NCBI RefSeq assembly: GCF_040412425.1
Contig: NC_089742.1
Span: 81,366,039-81,430,038 of the forward strand
Reading direction: 5' to 3'
Origin: Macrobrachium rosenbergii
Taxonomy: Eukaryota; Arthropoda; Malacostraca; Decapoda; Palaemonidae
Length of the DNA stretch: 64,000 nucleotides
How positions within the stretch are numbered: position 1 is the first letter of the stretch; each line of letters begins with the position of its first letter. The translations under genes and the position numbers were made by a program. A model generated the notes under the pieces. It worked only from the letters and a program-made list of their open reading frames with translations, made no database searches and had not been told where the DNA came from. This document shows positions 21,309 to 30,640 of this stretch, piece after piece.

Positions 21309-22310
21309 AGAGTTGGTAACAATGAAGAGTGCCCTGAGAATTCAGACAAGTGATTCTCCAACCAAAAACTTATTTGCATTAAGAGATGTATTTTAACAAT
21401 AATTTACCACCTCTCCCAGATAGATCTAGAAGATTGTTCAAGTCACTGAATTTAAATATACAACTACCTTCAATTGTAAAATTACCTCCTCCTTGGAATA
21501 TGAATAAAATTAAAATTTGCACACATTAAAATATTAATAAAAAAGTTACTCATCTACCCCAGAACAGTTCTACAGCACACAGTAGAACATAGAATCCAAA
21601 AAGGTCCACATTATGCAATATATACAGACAGATGTAAGTCTCAGTACAGAGTGGGATATGCTGCAGTATCCCAAGACAAAATGTATCAGTTCTCTCTACC
21701 TGATAATGCGTCAGTATTTACAGCTGAGTTATGTGCAATAGCATGAGCCATAGAAATAATTAAAGAAGCTTCATTTAATAATTTTGTGATTTATACTGAC
21801 TCCAGAATGCTAAAGAAGCCATTCAAAATTACAGTCCAAAAAATAGTATTGTACATCAAAAAAGTTTTCACTCCATAAATTGTATGATAATGGAAAAAAT
21901 ATTGAAATATGTTGGATCTCTGCCCATGTAGGGATTAAAGGAAATGAAGAGGCTGATAAAGCAGCTAAAGAAGCAGTCCACATGACTGGGGCTAATGTAA
22001 ACATCCCTATTAGTGGCTATATTAGATATATAAAAACAGTCATTGTAAGTAAATGGCAAAATAAATGGAATGAAGAACCTGAAAATAATCAATTACAGTA
22101 AAACAGATAAAATCCAGTGTTGGAAAATGGAGTTCATCATATCAGAGAGACACATACACAAGTAACTCTGATGCGTCTTCAAATAGGCCATACTCATTTG
22201 ACACATGGACACTTAATGAACAGTCCACATGGCCCTCCTCCTGAATGCCCAGAGTGCAAAGTATTGATAACAGTCAAGCATGCAATGTGTGAATATCTAA
22301 AATATAACCT
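20398..22310 (+). pseudogene. LINE of the I/R1-like group: RT to RNase H and zinc finger
   Basis: The RT begins with VEKVYGTTWRYAVLKILHKN (a DLEKAYDTTW-type motif, first Asp changed), then GVPQGSVLSGTLFTLVINDI near 20579 and the catalytic box NLYMDDFAIYS near 20670. Thumb remnants extend to about 21540, interrupted by a (CT)n tract. RNase H follows, with ICWISAHVGIKGNEEADKAA near 21905 and a second-Asp region near 21795. A terminal CX2C-H-C motif, PECPECKVLITVKHAMCEYL, is near 22240. Stops and frameshifts are frequent. The RNase H plus C-terminal zinc finger argues for the I/R1/LOA side of LINEs. The 5' part is missing. Confidence 0.65.
21223..21304. repeat. (CT)n microsatellite
   Basis: About 80 bp CT tract within the plus-strand LINE. 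Confidence 0.95.
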
Positions 22311-22424
22311 GTAGCGAAAATCACCAAAAAAGCGCCGGAAATCGCCGATTTTCAGTTAATGGCGATTTTTGGTTATCATCACACCCCCAGAATGGAACTC
22401 CCGCCAATAACCGAGGACTGCCTG
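22311..22424. mobile_element. Tigger-like MITE, right half only
   Basis: Matches the right part of the CAGGCAGTCC family (aaatcgccgattttcagtta, tcatcacacccccagaa, aaccgaggactgcctg followed by TA). The left end is missing; it abuts the LINE end directly. Confidence 0.7.
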
Positions 22425-22439
22425 TATTTTTAATACTGT

Positions 22440-22863
22440 ATTATTAATTTAATGTAATAGCCAGTCTTGTTTTTTAGTGTTATTATTATTAACAACAGTA
22501 TTTTGTGTGTACCCGATACAGTACATTCTGGAGTGTTATAGGCTACCTAGCCTAGCCTATGGCGCTCAGTCTACCATCGGTCATACGGCCGCATTGGTCG
22601 TAGGCCAAATTTTTTGATACAGTATGCATTTAAAAATGTAAAAAGTGCTTCTAATACGGTAAGTTATATAACTCTGAACTTATTTAATTGTAATTTGTGT
22701 AGTGTTTTGTATAAAAAGGCAAGGTTGGGGTAGTGACTGGTGGTCAGGAATGGATTAATCCATTTTCAGTTATTTCTTATGGGAGAAATTGATTCAGAAT
22801 TCGACAAAATCGAATCTCGTCGCTCCTTCTGGAACAGATTAGCGTCAAGAACCGGGGCTCTAC
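22440..22863. mobile_element. Possible further Tigger-like element, one end visible
   Basis: The right side ends cgtcaagaaccggggctcta preceded by attcgacaaaatcgaatc and a 'ttcttatgggagaaatt' block, a terminal pattern resembling elements that start CAGTAGAACCTCGGTTC. The left boundary could not be placed. Confidence 0.35.
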
Positions 22864-22865
22864 TT

Positions 22866-23580
22866 TACTTATATAGTGGCTTTAAATATAATTTTTTCAG
22901 CAACTTTGGAGAGCACAGGGAGAATAGATATGCAGGTATGCCACTCTTTGGAACAGTTACTGTATTACTAAGCTGGTGCTCATCTGCAAAGATACTACTT
23001 TGACTTAAAACTATATAGAATCTACTGATCTTGGGAGACAACACGCTAGAAACTTTTTCAAAAAACAAAGGGAAGAAACCCTCAGGATCTTCACCCCACC
23101 TATCAATATTATCCAGAATTTTCTTAACATCTGTGGAGTAGAATGCAAATTTTGAAAGAATAGGTTCTGGATGACAAGTATCAGGGAGATGGACATCCAC
23201 AGCTATTGGTTAGCTTCAAAAGCTCAATGAAGCAGTTCAGCCTTTTCCCTAGGGCCAGTAACCAATCTACCACCATCTGTTAGTAGTGGTGGAATGGAAG
23301 ACAAGCCTGACCCAAAGATAGATGATGCCAATTTGGTCCACCACAGATGAGGCTGAGTAATTCCTTCAAGTTTTCTCTTCAAGGAATTATTGTAATTTCT
23401 CTCAGTTGTATGGTAAGTATTATTTGCAGCACGGTGGGACTCAACAAAAAAGGTGTAATTTTTATTTAAACAATGAGTTGAATTTGGTCTGTTTGTCATG
23501 GTAGGCTCTTCTATATGCATCATCAAGCCATGGCTGGTCATTTGTCCTAAATTTGAATACCTTTCTAGGGACATATCTTA
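22866..23580 (-). pseudogene. Jockey-like LINE, endonuclease-RT linker (downstream half)
   Basis: Minus-strand frames give QPHLWWTKLASSIFGSGLSS and IPPLLTDGGRLVTGPREKAE (about 23340-23240), then HPEPILSKFAFYSTDVKKIL near 23150 and GEDPEGFFPLFFEKVSSVLS near 23080. These correspond to the spacer before RT in Jockey-like LINEs. The upstream part of the same element lies at 25696-25920, beyond a 2.1-kb insertion. Confidence 0.6.
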
Positions 23581-23584
23581 TTAA

Positions 23585-25691
23585 CCCTTAAACGCCGACT
23601 GGATGTATTGTACGTCGACTAAAATTGTCTGTCGGGTGCCAAGTGGACGTATGGTACGTTGACTACAAAAAGTTTTTTCAAATATTCGTGGAAAAATAGT
23701 TATAGGCCTAGTTTGTGAAAGATTTTAAATCACGCACCTTGAGGGATGCTGGGAGTTCACGTATCATGCTGTTGTTTTGTTTACAAGCGTGATCCGGCTG
23801 CGCATGCGCAAATTTCTTTCTTCTCCCACTAGAAAGCATCAGCGACGCATCTCAGAAATTCTTCCATCACTTTGTCGTAATTTTTGCACCATTTTATATT
23901 AGCCATTAAATAAAGTTTTATATATGAAAATGTGCACAATTTCATGTAAAATACAACAAAAAACAACCCATGGTTGTAGCTTTTATCAGTTTTGAAATAT
24001 TTTCATATAAATCACGATAAGTGCCAAAATTTCAACCTTCGGTCAACTTTGACGCGACCGAAATGGTCGAAAAACACAATTGTAAGCTAAAACTCTTACA
24101 TTTTAGTAATATTCAATCATTTACCTTCATTTTGCAACAAATTGGAAGTCTCTAGCACAATATTTCGATTTATGGTGAATTTTTGAAAAAACTTTTTCCT
24201 TATGTCGGCTTGCAGTAACTCGGCCGAAAATCTCAGAAATTCTTTTGTCACTTTGTCGTAATGTTTGCACCGTTTTATATTAGCCATTACATAAAGTTTT
24301 ATATATGAAAATGTGTGCAATTTCATGTAGAATACAACAAAAAATAACTCATGGTTGTAGCTTTTACCAGTTTTGAAATATTTTCATATAAATCACGATG
24401 TGCCAAAATTTCAACCTTCGGTCAACTTTGACTTGACCGAAATGGTCGAAAAACGCAATTGTAAGCTAAAACTCTTACATTCTAGTAACATTCAATCATT
24501 TACCTTCATTTTGCAACAAATGGGAAGTCTCTAGCACAATATTTCGATTTATGGTGAATTTTTGAAAAAAAAAAATTTTCCTTACCTCCACTCATGGTAA
24601 CTCGGCTGAAAATCTCAGAATTTCTTTAGTCACCTTGTCGTAATTTTCGCACCATTTTCTATTAGGCGTTACATAAAGTGTTATACATGAAAATGTGTGC
24701 AATTTCATGTAGAATACAAAAAAAATAACTCATGGTTGTATATTTTATCAGTTTTGAAATATTTTCATATAAATCACGATAAGTGCCAAAATTTAAACCT
24801 ACGGTCAAATTTGACTTGAACAAAATGGTCGAAAAATGCAATTGTAAGGTAAAACTCTTACATTCTAGTAACATTCAATCATTTACCTTCATTTTGCAAC
24901 AATACGTGAAGTCTCGGTAAGCACTGAAAATATTTCAATTTATGGTAATTTTCAGTTTTAGGTGTTATATAAAGTGTTATACATGAAAATGTGCACAATT
25001 TTATGTAGAACACAACAAAAAATAACTCACGGTTGTAGCTTTTATTAGTTTTGAAATATTTTCATATAAATCATGATAAATAGAAAAAATTTGACCTTCG
25101 GTCAACGTTAACTCGACCGAAATGGTCGAAAACTGCAATTGTAAGCTAAAACACTTACAGTCTAGTAATATTCAATCAATTACCTGCATTTTGCAACAAA
25201 TTGGAAGTCTCTAGCACAATATTTCAATTTATGGTGAATTTTTGAAAAAAACTTTTTTTACGTCCGCATGTTACGAATTCATGCATCATTTTGTGATAAT
25301 ATTTTCTCTGTGTTGCTTTGATCGTTTTACAATTTGTTATATACCAAAATCATCGCAATTTAGTGTAAAATACAACGAAAAAAAAATCTCATTAGCTTTA
25401 ACCGTTTTGCTCACAGCGCGATTTGTATACAATTATATATGACATTGTTTTTTTTGTGCTGTCATATATTTTAATATTTATATATGATAATGATATTTTT
25501 TTCATTTCTGATGGTTGCATACTAAACTTCAGGCAATGACTAAAAAAGGAGCCAAAAATGAACTCTTAATCTTAAAAACTAAGCATGCTGTGATTTTTTG
25601 AAAAAAACTTTTTTTCCGCTTTGGCGCTAACTCCCGAACGCCGCGGGCATAAAGCAGACACTTTTGTAAATAGAGGCTCAGCGTTTAAGGG
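23585..25691. mobile_element. piggyBac-like non-autonomous element flanked by TTAA, 2.1 kb
   Basis: Ends CCCTTAAACGCC(G) and, inverted, GCGTTTAAGGG, each directly bordered by TTAA (23581-23584 and 25692-25695), the classic piggyBac target duplication. The interior contains four diverged tandem copies of a unit of roughly 330-420 bp (shared blocks: aaccttcggtcaactttgac, aatggtcgaaaaa, ttcaatcatttaccttcatt, gtgaatttttgaaaaaa). I see no transposase. Excising it with one TTAA rejoins the LINE frame on the minus strand. Confidence 0.75.
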
Positions 25692-25695
25692 TTAA

Positions 25696-25920
25696 TATAG
25701 CCAACAGCTTTCTAAACCTGTCATTTGTTTTAACCAGAATATCTACCTTCCAGTATGTAATAACTAACACTGGATTACATAGTTTCTTGACCTTCCTTCC
25801 TTGTTGAGTGAGGCTCATAGTCCTCTCACAGGCGTAGGGCCCTACCACTCTGTCAACCCTATGCCAGACTAAGCACAAGGGTACTGGAGTCCTTGCAAAG
25901 GCGACGAAGACCAAAAGGAT
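25696..25920 (-). pseudogene. Jockey-like LINE, upstream half of the split element
   Basis: Ends in a frame reading NDRFRKLLAIL at the TTAA. When the 23585-25691 element is skipped the frame continues as RYVPRKVFKFRTNDQPWLDD, a typical pre-RT motif. The stretch before it is too decayed to assign to the endonuclease with confidence. Confidence 0.5.
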
Positions 25921-25999
25921 TCTAGGTGGTTATTCAACTTCCAGTCAGTTGACAGAGACAACCTCCCTCTTAAGGAGTGAGTTTCCTATCAAAAGTTGA

Positions 26000-26290
26000 T
26001 GCTTTGTATTTCCATAGGAACAAATACCAAAATTTTTAAAGTTATTTTTTCTGGGTATATAAACTAGAGCCTTTTATCACAGCTCCCACCTCATCCACCC
26101 TGGTTACTTCTAAGGCTGAAGGATAAAGTTTTCAGAAACAGTAGTTGAGTGAAGGCTACTCCCCTAACTCACCCCCGTAACCACCAATTAACTACTGTAC
26201 CTCCCATCTTAAGCTGACAGATACTCCTGTATAAAAAAGCCTCTGGTTTACATAACTATGAAAAATACAAATTACTGTAAAGATGTGATA
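26000..26290. repeat. Isolated DIRS family-1 3' end
   Basis: Reads gctttgtatttccataggaa, then an attttttctgggtatataaa segment. Its distal counterpart is catgctgtaaaagcctctgg-like sequence with ataactatgaaaaatacaaa in inverse complement. This is the layout of a complementary region plus right terminal repeat (compare 2905-3240) without the rest of the element. It is preceded by a scrap of DIRS 3' non-coding sequence (25930-25990). Confidence 0.5.
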
Positions 26291-27100
26291 TACTGGCTAC
26301 TTCAGTGCCTGTTTGGATTAGAGATATACAGTATCTAATTAATCACTCTACCCTTACCTCTTATCTTTTGCTTGGTGCCCTATTTGCTATTCTTATAAAG
26401 GTCCCATTTTGTTGCTGTTGAGCTAGAGGAGAATTTACATCCGCTTCTCAGGCTATTACTTAACACCTGCCAGTCCATCGCATCCCTAATTTCATCTATG
26501 CAAATCAGCAGCCCTTGAATCGTTTGATTAATTTTCTTAACTGTAAATGCCAGGCTTTGGCACTCACTTCCCTCCTCTGTTATTCCATTCTTTCCGGAGG
26601 CTATGTTTTTTTATTCCTTGAAGGTTAGGCCCCATTTTTTATTCTTCCTTTTTTTTCTTTGGAGGTGGAAGAGGCCATAAGTTCACCTTACCTTCAAACT
26701 TGGAAGAAAGAAAGTACTGTAGTAAAGTACTACTGTATATACTTAACATTTATTCTTTCTTGTTATGAAGTGTGTGAGCAGCATTTCATATGAAAGTAAT
26801 CTTATATTTTGATGATATAGTGTCCTTGTTACAGGAAAGGAGACATAAGTTTATGAATTTCCCATTGATGTTAATCATTATTTATTGAGATGTAGCCTAT
26901 GTTTCTTCTTTAGTTAAAAGTTTCCTTTTAACCATAGGCAGATTGTTCCTGCTCCTCAGCTTATCAGTAAGAGAACAGCTGCATCAGTCATTCCTAACCT
27001 CTCAGTACATTTTTGTTCACTCCCCTTTAAAGTATAATAGGAACTGTTTTATTTCTTTTATTATTGAAAAGAAATATGCCTGCACTTTGTTTTTTAAAAT
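26291..27100. other. Intron sequence, no feature recognised
   Basis: AT-rich; no coding motif or inverted repeat identified. Confidence 0.5.
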
Positions 27101-27102
27101 TA

Positions 27103-27456
27103 CAGGCAGTCCCCAGTTTATGCCGGGTGTTCTGTTCCGATGCCATTTCATAAGCCGAAAATCGTTCGTAACCTGAAATATTGTAAAAAATCGTAAGAAA
27201 CCCACTTTTAATCCTTTGGGTGTCTTGAAAATGGCATAACCTGCATTTCAATTGAGTTTTTCATAAAAAAAAACTCCAAATTTTGACCATTTTGCCATTT
27301 TGGAGCCATATTTCTTCTGTCAGATCAGCATCATTGGCATCATAAACCCGGAACATGCGTTGTAACCTGGGAAATAATTTTTGATGAACATATTTGAAGA
27401 GTGTTGTAAACTCGGAACGGCGTAAGCCAAGCCCGGCGTAAGCTGGGGACTGCCTG
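27103..27456. mobile_element. Tigger-like MITE (CAGGCAGTCCCCAGTTTATG ends), 354 bp
   Basis: Ends CAGGCAGTCCCCAGTTTATG and, inverted, CGTAAGCTGGGGACTGCCTG, TA on both sides (27101-27102, 27457-27458). A subfamily distinct from the 493/45542 type but with the same outermost bases; closest relative here is 50230-50596. Confidence 0.8.
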
Positions 27457-27573
27457 TAATTATATAATGTCAGTTTTGCAACTCACTTTTGAGGAATCTC
27501 ATAAAAGCTTATATTTGCTGCAGTTTTATTAATTTTTTTTATTTTAATGAAGAGCCATTTCATTACTCCACAG

Positions 27574-27707
27574 TGGAGCTGAAATTATAATATTTGACCA
27601 CCGAGATGGAGTGTCATCAACAAAGAAAATTCCATGGACAGCTGATGAAAATCGTAAGCCAGTAGCATTAGCTTTCAGTCCAACAGCTGAATGGTTACTT
27701 GTTGCAA
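27574..27707 (+). CDS. Host gene exon c (134 nt), beta-propeller blade
   Basis: Acceptor CTCCACAG; frame reads SGAEIIIFDHRDGVSST, then ADENRKPVALAFSPTAEWLL and VA; donor GTAAGT. The first base completes the split Ser codon from exon b and the last base begins a Ser codon completed by exon d. The LAFSPTAEWLLVAS..DGTLFVV pattern across exons c and d is typical of WD40-like propeller strands. Confidence 0.85.
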
Positions 27708-27899
27708 GTAAGTGTGTATGATTTGTAGTAATGATATTCGTTAATTATTTTAAGCAAAGTCATTTTCCTTATCCCAGTTTTCTTTTGGGCTGTGATAGAA
27801 CCATCTGTATTATACTACCCTATATATTTTAATTAAATTGCACTGATTCCCAAATTCAGGGTAAATACCAGTATATCATCTTATTTTTATCTTCTTTAG
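27708..27899 (+). other. Short intron (192 bp) between exons c and d
   Basis: GTAAGT...CTTCTTTAG, phase 1. The only compact intron in the window and free of transposons. Confidence 0.85.
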
Positions 27900-28038
27900 G
27901 TGAAGATGGCACATTATTTGTTGTGCCTCTTGGGAAGCGTCTTGAACCAGGTATTAGTCGAGATCACCAATTCAAGACTGATGATGTCATGGTCTTCCCT
28001 CCAAATGGTAGTCGTGCACGCCCAACTTCCTTGGTGTG
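27900..28038 (+). CDS. Host gene exon d (139 nt), beta-propeller blade
   Basis: Frame: EDGTLFVVPLGKRLEPGISR, DHQFKTDDVMVFPPNGSRAR, PTSLVW; donor GTAAGT two bases into a Trp codon. The next exon with matching phase is 26 kb away at 54015, completing a Trp-Trp pair. The Asp-Gly-x-Leu-x-Val-Val strand supports a propeller fold. I cannot name the orthologue. Confidence 0.85.
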
Positions 28039-28562
28039 GTAAGTAGTACAGTATCATATTTTATAGTTATTATAACCCTGTAGGGGGGTTACTGTTCACA
28101 GTATACCTTCTGTGTTACATTATAGACATTACTAAGGATCTTGGCAACAATTTTGGCCACAAGCTGCTTTGTTGTCTGCCTTTTTCTTTTAATCCATCCA
28201 TTTGGGTCTTTCCCTGTTTTGCTGACGACCCTCTTCCAATTTTCAGCTCTCATTGAAAAGAAAATCCTCTTGTTTAGCCCTGTGATATTGTGATACTACT
28301 CAGGATGTCATTACATTACTTAGTAATTGATAAAATATGAATTTTGAATAATGATTATTGTATATTTTATGTAAAACATTCAGTTTCCATATTACAGTTA
28401 GTAGGATGAAGGTCAGGATAAGGAACTTAACAAGTTTTAAAATTTTGTTGTGTTATTGTGTATACTTTATTACTTTGGTACATAAAAATGTCTGAGATCA
28501 GTTTGTAGAAGCCTGTTATCTGCCATTTGGTTTTTGTAAGGATGTGACAGTTTTACTATCCA
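28039..28562. other. Start of a 26-kb intron, no feature recognised
   Basis: AT-rich intron sequence without recognisable coding or repeat structure. Confidence 0.5.
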
Positions 28563-28849
28563 GTTGTTCCTACATGGGTAAAAACCTGTCTTTTATAGGT
28601 AAAAAGCTTGGTAACAAGCCATTTCCAGGTGGTATGATGATAGACACCCTCCAGTCTCGTGCCTTTGGCCCAGACTGCTGGGGATGTGGCTTACCTGTAC
28701 AGTCTTAGGTTCTAATTCCTTCAGAATAGTGCCGTTCTCATACTATGAAACAAAATCTTCCACCTAACGAGTGAATCTTCCCATACAGGCCTTTTTGTAT
28801 CCTCATAAGAACTGTCACAGATTCAAGGTAATTTGAATTTTTCCCAGAT
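28563..28849. other. Possible decayed DIRS left-end fragment
   Basis: Begins ttgttcctacatgggtaaaa and contains aagccatttccaggtgg, loosely like the family-1 left repeat. It ends in ggtaatttgaatttttccca against the left end of copy F. Weak similarity only. Confidence 0.3.
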
Positions 28850-29180
28850 AAGGGATTTTGACAAAGGAAAAATCTATTTCTGGGGGAAGACCTGTGTCAC
28901 CCGGTGAAATATCCATTTAGCACATATCTCTAGGTATAAGTATTGCTAAAAATACCAGAGAAAAAGCTAAACACAGTACCAGGGTTACGACCCCCAGTTC
29001 GAGCGCCATTTAATGGTGTCGGTATACACAAAGGGTGAGTGTTGCCACTGCCACAGGCCTCTGCCCTATAGAGATCTCCAATCTCAAAACCCCTAAAAGT
29101 GAGGAGCCGTCACATACCTCACCTTCTTCTCCCAGCCAGCCAACACCAGAGCCGCCATCTTGAAACATCCCAAGTTAGCA
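28850..29180. repeat. DIRS copy F: 3' terminal repeat with outer extension
   Basis: Outer unique part 28850-28890 (agggattttgacaaagg...) followed by the repeat shared, inverted, with 36884-37165, including agacctgtgtcacccggtga and gcgccatttaatgg blocks. Confidence 0.8.
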
Positions 29181-29232
29181 CCCCCCCAAGCTTGGTATGC
29201 CACTCAGGGGGGGAAAGAAGAACAGGGATGGG

Positions 29233-29321
29233 TCACCGGGTGACACAGGTCTTCCCCCAGAAATAGATTTTTCCTTTGTCAAAATCCCTTTTCTGGGTTC
29301 GACCTGTGTCACCCGGTGAAA
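29233..29321. repeat. DIRS copy F: internal complementary region
   Basis: 29233-29290 is the inverse complement of 28850-28911; 29290-29321 is the inverse complement of about 37149-37188. The junction falls within aaaatcccttttctgggttc. The element ends are therefore placed at about 28850 and 37188. Confidence 0.85.
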
Positions 29322-29645
29322 TCATAACAGAGAAACAGTCATACAAAAGCTTGGTGGAGCCCTCTGAGAAATACTTTAATGGAGTTAAATAAAACTGTAA
29401 GAAAATTACTGTGTTTTAATAACCCAAAGTAGTAATAATAAACATGATGAACAATATAGGGCACACAGACAAAATTTAGTAACACCAAGACACTTAAGGT
29501 TAACAAAGGGAAACAATAACAATATGCAAAACGGTCAGGAGTCAGGCTGTGAAGCAGGCCTGACCTAAGATAGACGGCATGGCGAGTAAATGAGGCAGGC
29601 AGGCGAGAGAGGAATAAAGGACAGGATAAATTAAGGTTACATAAG

Positions 29646-30640
29646 CTATTCTAAGGCAGAAGGAACAATACTTCCTGCAGCCACTGTGGAAAATTTTAGA
29701 GCCTCTAGAGATATAAGGTAGTGGCGTTTGAACACTGTTGGTGATTTCCAACCCGTATATTTTTTAAGGTCATCAAAATTCATAGTATGAAAGTAATTAG
29801 TGGAGGTGGCCACTGCTCGGATATCATGTACCTTAGGTACTGAATCCGGGTTTGCTTGCTTTATAAAATATAGTATTTGTTGCCTGATGGCCTTTAAAGA
29901 AATGGTTCCTCCATTTTCCCTAACAAAAAGAGGGCCAGACATTATATTAGAAGTTCTATTCAAATAAGCCTTTAAAGTGGTAACTGGACATAAGGACAGA
30001 TCCTGTGGAAGGGGGATAACCTTCCAAGGGGATCATCTATTTTGTGGACCTTCATTCTTAGCTAAAAACTTGAGATCCGGAGATAACAGAACTTCTCCTG
30101 ACGGGAGGAAATCAACATGGTTTGGTTCTCTAGAGAGAGCAGACAGTTCAGAAATTCTGGCACCTGAGGCTAGGCTAATTAAGAATAACGTTTTCCTTAA
30201 CAGACTCGAATATGGACACCATTCATTATCAGTGTCTGATGCTAATTTAAGTACGTCATTTAAGAACCAGGAAACCGTGTGGGGACGAGTTGCTGGTCTA
30301 AGACGAGCGCGTGCTTTAGGAATTGACGAAAAATATGAGTCTGTAAGGTTAATATTGAAGCCATGTAAAAATATTTTTCTTAAGGCCGATTTTGCTGTAG
30401 TAATAGTACTAGAGGCCAGTCCTTTCTCAAATAATGACCTGAAGAATGAGATTGCAAGGTTCGTGGTCATTTCTTGAGCTTCAGATTCTCTCAGGAATAA
30501 TGCTAACTTTTTAACTGCTGAGTCATATTGTCTGAGGGTAGATTCCCTTTTGTCTGATTCTATGAACAGTATGTTAATAGGATCAATGTTAGCATCTTTC
30601 TGAGCTGCAAATTTCATGAAGTCCATAAAGCTAGGGCATT
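29646..30640 (-). pseudogene. DIRS copy F: tyrosine recombinase with one premature stop
   Basis: The N-terminal part reads ESTLRQYDSAVKKLALFLRE and SSTITTAKSALRKIFLHGFN (core-binding helices). The catalytic part has FLISLASGARISELSALSRE with the first Arg, then VHDIRAVATS (HxxR), YTGWKSPTVFKRHYL (Trp, and Tyr as likely nucleophile). A single in-frame TGA at 30030-30032 falls between the first Arg block and the HxxR block; upstream and downstream are in the same frame. The gene continues the same open frame that extends far upstream over RT (to 32405). Its predicted job is inserting the circular cDNA. One point mutation appears to be the only lesion. Confidence 0.8.

Noticed and set aside
29977..30477. 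Plus-strand open frame of 166 codons
   Set aside because: Antisense to the recombinase of DIRS F, which has clear catalytic motifs on the minus strand.
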